Below, in pieces: positions 59,608-64,000 of a stretch of 64,000 nt of DNA (the stretch's first letter is position 1; every line of letters begins with the position of its first letter). The notes under the pieces are model-generated. The model saw only the letters and a list, made by a program, of their open reading frames with translations. It had not been told where the DNA came from and searched no databases. Position numbers and translations under genes: made by a program. The DNA lies in contig NC_063452.1 in assembly GCF_020379485.1 (NCBI RefSeq), positions 8,287,065-8,351,064 on the forward strand. The letters are read 5' to 3'. The stretch comes from Brassica napus. Lineage: Eukaryota; Streptophyta; Magnoliopsida; Brassicales; Brassicaceae.

Positions 59608-59866
59608 CTCCCTCCGTTTTTTTATATAATTCGTTTTAGAAGAATTTTTATGTTCCAAATTATATGACGTTTTCGGTTTTCTATGTAAAATTTATTAACA
59701 CTTAATGTTATATGACCAATGATAATATACTTTCTATTTTATTATTGGTTGATTTGTGGTTAGGTAAATAATTAATGATGTTTTTGTTTAGAAAATATAA
59801 AAAATTAATGATTTCTTAATCTATGTGCACAATTCTAAAACGACTTATATTAAAAAACGAAGGGAG
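59608..59866. mobile_element. Stowaway MITE
   Basis: A 259-bp element with terminal inverted repeats CTCCCTCCGTTTTTTTATAT and AATATAAGTCG-type inner arm ending CGAAGGGAG, flanked by TA (59606-59607 and 59867-59868). No coding capacity. Confidence 0.88.
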
Positions 59867-59936
59867 TATGTAATTCACAAAGTTATATTATCAAAGAAAA
59901 AAAGGGTTTAATTATCTTTAATGCGCTTATGTCATA

Positions 59937-60176
59937 CTCTCTCTGTATTACTTTAAGTGATGTTTAAGGTTTTTGCACAAATATTAAAAAAATACAAAAT
60001 CTTATGTAATTTATCTTGATCATATATAATAACATTAAATACAACTAATTCAACCAATAAAAAAAATTTAGTATTTTGTAATTGACAAGTTTCAAATGAC
60101 ATTAAATTTTATCTAGAATTATGAAAACATCTTTTATTATGAAAAAAAATAAAAATTGTTAAATGTCACTTAGTAT
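59937..60176. mobile_element. Stowaway-like MITE, TAAGTGATGTTTAAGG family
   Basis: The ends TTTAAGTGATGTTTAAGGTT and TTGTTAAATGTCACTTAG are inverted repeats matching those of the MITE in MFS intron 2 (11102-11360). The right edge is less certain than the left, which follows TA at 59935-59936. Confidence 0.55.
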
Positions 60177-60629
60177 TGGTTTATGTTAATTAGCACTTAG
60201 AAGAAGAAGAAAAATAGAGTTCAAGGTTCTGTCCCACAGAGGAAAAAGACTTCCCGTCTTTTAGAGGAGACTTCGAAAGTCAAGCCTCAGATTAAACTAA
60301 ATGGTGGAAGTCCCACGATCAAAATACACTGATTCTTTTGGGGCACCAAAGCTTCTGGTCCAAAACCTCAAGACCCTTTCTACGATAAAAGCGCGTGGGC
60401 TCCATTCACTTTGATCAAGACCTCTCTCTTTCTCAGTCAACATCACAAACGTCTAAAAGTATGGACATTAAGAAGAAACTACTAACACATTAGAAAATTG
60501 CACACATGACTTTCAAAATTTAATATGTTAAATCCTGCCTCCACATCTTCCTCTTGACTTGGTCTGCTCCAATAAAACATAGCCCCATGGCCCTCATCAG
60601 ACAAAGAATCTCTCTCATCACATAAGGTC

Positions 60630-60750
60630 TTAGTGTTATATATAAATAAGCATTGCACCATTAGTGATATCATCACCAACAACCTTTTCACTTACAAAGC
60701 TTTTAAAGCAACAAAAACTTCGGTAAGCGTCTTTAGAGACAGTGAGAGCT
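60630..60750 (+). promoter_or_regulatory. NAC036 core promoter and 5' UTR
   Basis: A clear TATA box (TTATATATAAATAAGC, around 60637-60651) lies about 100 bp before the start codon, followed by a CA-rich leader. The upstream 400 bp is free of transposons and is the likely promoter. Confidence 0.65.
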
Positions 60751-61780
60751 ATGTCAAAAGAGATTGAGCTTCCAGGTTTCAGATTCCACCCGACCGAGGA
60801 GGAGCTTACTGATTACTACCTCAAGAACATGGTTTGCGGGAAATTCTCCAAAGTCGAAGTCATTGGTTTCCTCAACATCTATCGCCATGATCCATGGGAC
60901 TTACCACGTATGTACCAGTATACTTTTTTTTTTTTTTTTTTTTTTTTGTACCAGTATACTTACTTTCTTCATTCATATAAAAATCTTATTTATTAATAAA
61001 AATCTGAATTGTGATCACAGGTTTATCGAAAATCGGTGAGAGGGAATGGTATTTCTTTGTTCCAAGGGAAAGGAAGCATGGGAACGGAGGGAGACCAAGC
61101 AGGACAACTGAGAAAGGATATTGGAAAGCAACTGGTTCCGACCGTAAGATCATAAGCTTGTCTGAGCCAAAACGTGTGATTGGGCTCAAGAAGACCCTTG
61201 TGTTCTACAGAGGTAGAGCACCAGGTGGAAGCAAGACTGATTGGGTCATGAACGAGTACCGTATGCCTGACAATTGCACCTTACCAAAGGTACCTTAAAA
61301 AAAAACGAAAGCTCTGTTATCAAGAAACAACTCTTTTTCTCATCTTGTGTTCTTGTTTGGTCGCAGGACGTTGTGCTGTGTAAGATATACAGAAAAGCCA
61401 CTTCCCTTAAAGTGTTGGAGCAAAGAGCAGAGATGGAATCTAAGATGACTCAGACATGCCCAAACTCTCCTCTCTCGTCTTCCGAGACCATTTCTTACGT
61501 TGGAAAAGAAGAAAACTTGATGAAGACTTCGTTCCCTTTTCCTCAAGCATCAGCCATGCAAGAAGCAAACAACAACTTCATGCTTCAAGGACATGAAGAG
61601 AAGCAAAGAGAAACAGAGATGAAGGAGTCTTCTTCATCGCTGAAGCTACCATGTGGAGTCTTGCCATTACCAGAGCTGCAATTACCTAAACAAGGATTAG
61701 AATGGGGACAAGACCAGTTCTTGAGTATAAGCCCATGGCTCCAGAATCTTACCCCAATTGTTAACCTACTAAATTTTTAG
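60751..61780 (+). CDS. NAC036: NAC-domain transcription factor (NAC036 orthologue), 3 exons
   Basis: Plant-specific transcription factor. Exons 60751-60907, 61021-61289 and 61367-61780, total 840 nt and 279 residues, close to Arabidopsis ANAC036 (AT2G17040). The NAC domain shows subdomain A ([18 protein letters not shown]), B ([16 protein letters not shown]), C ([17 protein letters not shown]), D ([31 protein letters not shown]) and E (VLCKIYRK). The variable C-terminus is Ser/Gln/Glu-rich and ends in a hydrophobic motif ([14 protein letters not shown]), typical of activation regions. The start at 60751 gives [10 protein letters not shown]. Intron 1 has a long T-run at about 60926-60948. It looks intact. 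Confidence 0.96.
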
Positions 61781-62690
61781 GATATGTAAAAAAAAAAAAA
61801 AAATCTCCCAACAGAACTAACTATTCTTCAGTGATACCTACCCTCCTTCACCTGAGCAAAAAAAAAAAAAAAAAGACCTTGTAAGATGCTTGGCTTCAGC
61901 TTAAGAATTATCAATAAAATTTGTATTTACTCAGCAGATCTATGTATCTTTTGTAAGTTTGTAACATAAGAAAATCTGATGTAATAAATATTCAAACTTT
62001 GAATCATGGACTTCTCATGGATGAGATAATTTCTTTCGAACATACCAAGATATTCCATGAAGTTTCCGAGAAGAAAACTAAGGGTAAAACTCATTGAGTC
62101 TTTACATATGTCGAATCAATCGTTGTTGCTCTTGTCCTGATCTGCAACAGATCTTGCTTTGTGGGCTTTCACACTGACAAGTGTGGGTCAGCCCATTGAA
62201 CGCAAGGAGAAACTAAAAAAAATTGAAGGCCGTGATAGTAAGTATATTATCAAAATTTAAAAAAAAATTTCAGGGATGTAGATTCGAAGTCACTATTTTT
62301 GAACTATGCACACTTTGACTACCATTACGCTGTAGACAACTAATTGTCAAACTACAGCCGTTAAAACATATATATTATTTTGGGCCGGAAGCTGGAGCTT
62401 CCAATACTTGCTATCAGGGCCGGTACTGTGTGGGATCTTGGAAGTGATAAGCCCATCATTGACCATAGACCCATTAGTTTCATCTCCTCAGTGCGTGTGA
62501 CTCATAAATTACTATTCCCTGACTCCGAGAGACAGGGGAACGTAAACTTGACCGTTAAATGCGTTCTCTCTTTTTTTTTAAGTGTATTGTCTTTGTTTTT
62601 GGCCACTAGAATTGAGGATGATTAAGGTTTGATGATATCTCCCTTTTAGAGAATGAGATTCCTCAAGTTATGGTAATCCATCTCCCTCTT
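61781..62690. other. NAC036 3' flank
   Basis: 3' UTR with AATAAA near 61914 and A-runs. 62030-62690 shows no gene. Confidence 0.45.
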
Positions 62691-64000
62691 GTTGGAAAAA
62701 GTGCCAATTTCGACCCCCAACAATTTCAGTCAGTGCCAAATACCACCTCAACTCAATTATAATTTAAAAAACTATCCGAACTTCTTAAAACTTGCATAAA
62801 TCTACATTGACTCTAATAGAAGTTAGTCAACCGTTAACAAGAAAAAACGACGTCGTTTTGATATACGAGGAAAAATGTCAATTTCGACCCCAACACTCTC
62901 AGTCGTGCCAAATAGAACCCGAACAAATGTTCAGTGCCAAAAAACGACCTCAACTCAATTATAATTTAAGAAAAATTACCCAAACTTTTTTAAATGTGCA
63001 TAAATCTACATTGACTCTAAGTCTCTAACAGAAGTTAGTCAACCGTTAACAAGATAAGACGGCGTCGTTTTGATATATATATATTTTTAAAAAATATGTT
63101 CATTTCGGGACTCAAACCCGTGCCGGGATATCCTTTTATACTAAAGTAATTATTTGAAATATTATTACAAATTGAAATTCCCCATTATGTAAACTATTAT
63201 TCTTCTTCATCTTATCAAATTTAAAACTTTTGTGTTTGCTTATATATATTTTAGTTATTTTTTAATATGTCTAATATTTTGTACAAGATATCTTAGTGAA
63301 AGAAAGGTAAAATTAAAACTTTTGAACATTTTTGAACAAAATATCAAAATATATAATATTAACTTTGAAAAATAAAAAAAAATCCACTTAAGTTTAAAAA
63401 TTAAAAATAATTTATATAAGAAAATTTTATAAATAAATTCAAAGTTTTAAGTATATTTAAGATCGTATAATAATAAATATTTTATTATTTATATTTTAGT
63501 AAGATATAAGTTTATTACAGATATGATAAATAAAAAACATGTTAATGTATTTATATAAATCAGAAAAAATTGTCACCAAAATTTTAAATTGGATAAAATG
63601 AAGAATAGTAGTAGTTTATATAATTTCAAATTTGTAATAATATTTCAAAACTTACTTTTATCTAGTTGTTAGTGTGCCCCATTAAAAGGGTATCACAAGA
63701 CGGTTTGAGTTCTAGAATGAACATATTTTTTAAAAGATATATATCAAAACGACGTCATCTTATCTTGTTAACGGTTGACTAACTTTTGTTATAGTCAATG
63801 TAGATTTATGCACGTTTTAAGAAGTTCATGTAGTTTTTCTTAAATTATAATTAAGTTGATGACGGTTTTGGCACTGACCATTTGTTCAGGTCCTATTTGG
63901 CACGACTGAGAGTATTGGGGTCGACTTAAATTATATATCAAAACGACATCGTTTTATCTTGTTAACGATTGACTAACTTTTGTTAGAGTCAATGTACATT
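62690..64000. repeat. Long inverted repeat (foldback element), truncated by window end
   Basis: The left arm (about 62690-63240) holds two direct copies of a unit with GTGCCAATTTCGACCCC, CATAAATCTACATTGACTCT, GTTAGTCAACCGTTAACAAG and ACGACGTCGTTTTGATAT. The right arm (about 63560-64000) carries the same blocks inverted, including TGTTAACGGTTGACTAAC and the inner CAAACCCGTGCCGGGATATC counterpart. The central spacer of about 320 bp is AT-rich. No ORF. This is a foldback or MULE-TIR type element; its outer right end lies beyond the window. Confidence 0.8.

Noticed and set aside
60742..60750. Earlier in-frame start for NAC036
   Set aside because: The upstream codons begin with GTG, not ATG; ATG at 60751 gives the usual NAC N-terminus.

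Overview
This is nuclear DNA of a flowering plant, almost certainly a Brassica or a close relative. The four clear host genes match, in order, the Arabidopsis thaliana chromosome 2 block around AT2G16950 to AT2G17040: transportin-1 (TRN1), an MFS 'tetracycline transporter-like' gene (the MEE15/AT2G16980/AT2G16990 group), the F-box/LRR gene FBL10, and the NAC factor NAC036. Brassiceae-type repeats also occur, including arrays of alternating GTAAGTCGTC and GACGACTTAC arms and several MITE families. I cannot tell the species or subgenome. Homology statements come from recognising the proteins, not from a search.

Layout: 1-1.1 kb, Helitron ends. 1.4-7.4 kb, TRN1 (29 exons, open frame of 890 codons). 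7.4-10 kb, intergenic, with a reversed relic of a MULE N-terminus. 10.1-17.3 kb, MFS transporter (14 exons, 446 codons) with MITEs and a tandem repeat in its introns. 17.3-22.2 kb, AT-rich spacer with a minisatellite and Helitrons. 22.2-46.6 kb, a large Mutator-like (MULE/VANDAL-like) island. 47.3-47.9 kb, a 5'-truncated LINE. 49.2-51.5 kb, FBL10. 52.4-53.0 kb, a SAL1-type nucleotidase pseudogene. 53-60.6 kb, repeats, a Helitron and MITEs. 60.75-61.8 kb, NAC036. 62.7-64 kb, a long inverted repeat cut by the window end.

The island is the most interesting part. It carries a MuDR-type transposase (plus strand, two frameshifts), a small coiled-coil ORF (plus strand) and two tandem minus-strand genes encoding DUF1985, an exon-duplicated linker, Agenet domains and a Ulp1/C48-like domain. 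One of these genes has been broken by a 3.5-kb solo-LTR-like insertion (5-bp duplication CCGTA) and a 2.0-kb non-autonomous CACTA element (3-bp duplication ACG). Removing the CACTA element and one ACG copy restores the reading frame. Non-coding parts of the island share a dispersed dyad motif (near TTCTGGAAACCCATCCTGAA) and tRNA-like modules with a B-box. These two shared features tie the transposase flank to the Ulp1-like genes. The set recalls Arabidopsis VANDAL elements, whose accessory VANC proteins recognise short motifs spread through their own element. That comparison is inference.

The host genes look intact and ordinary. Nearly everything else is transposon-derived. The MULE genes look recently degraded but remain legible.
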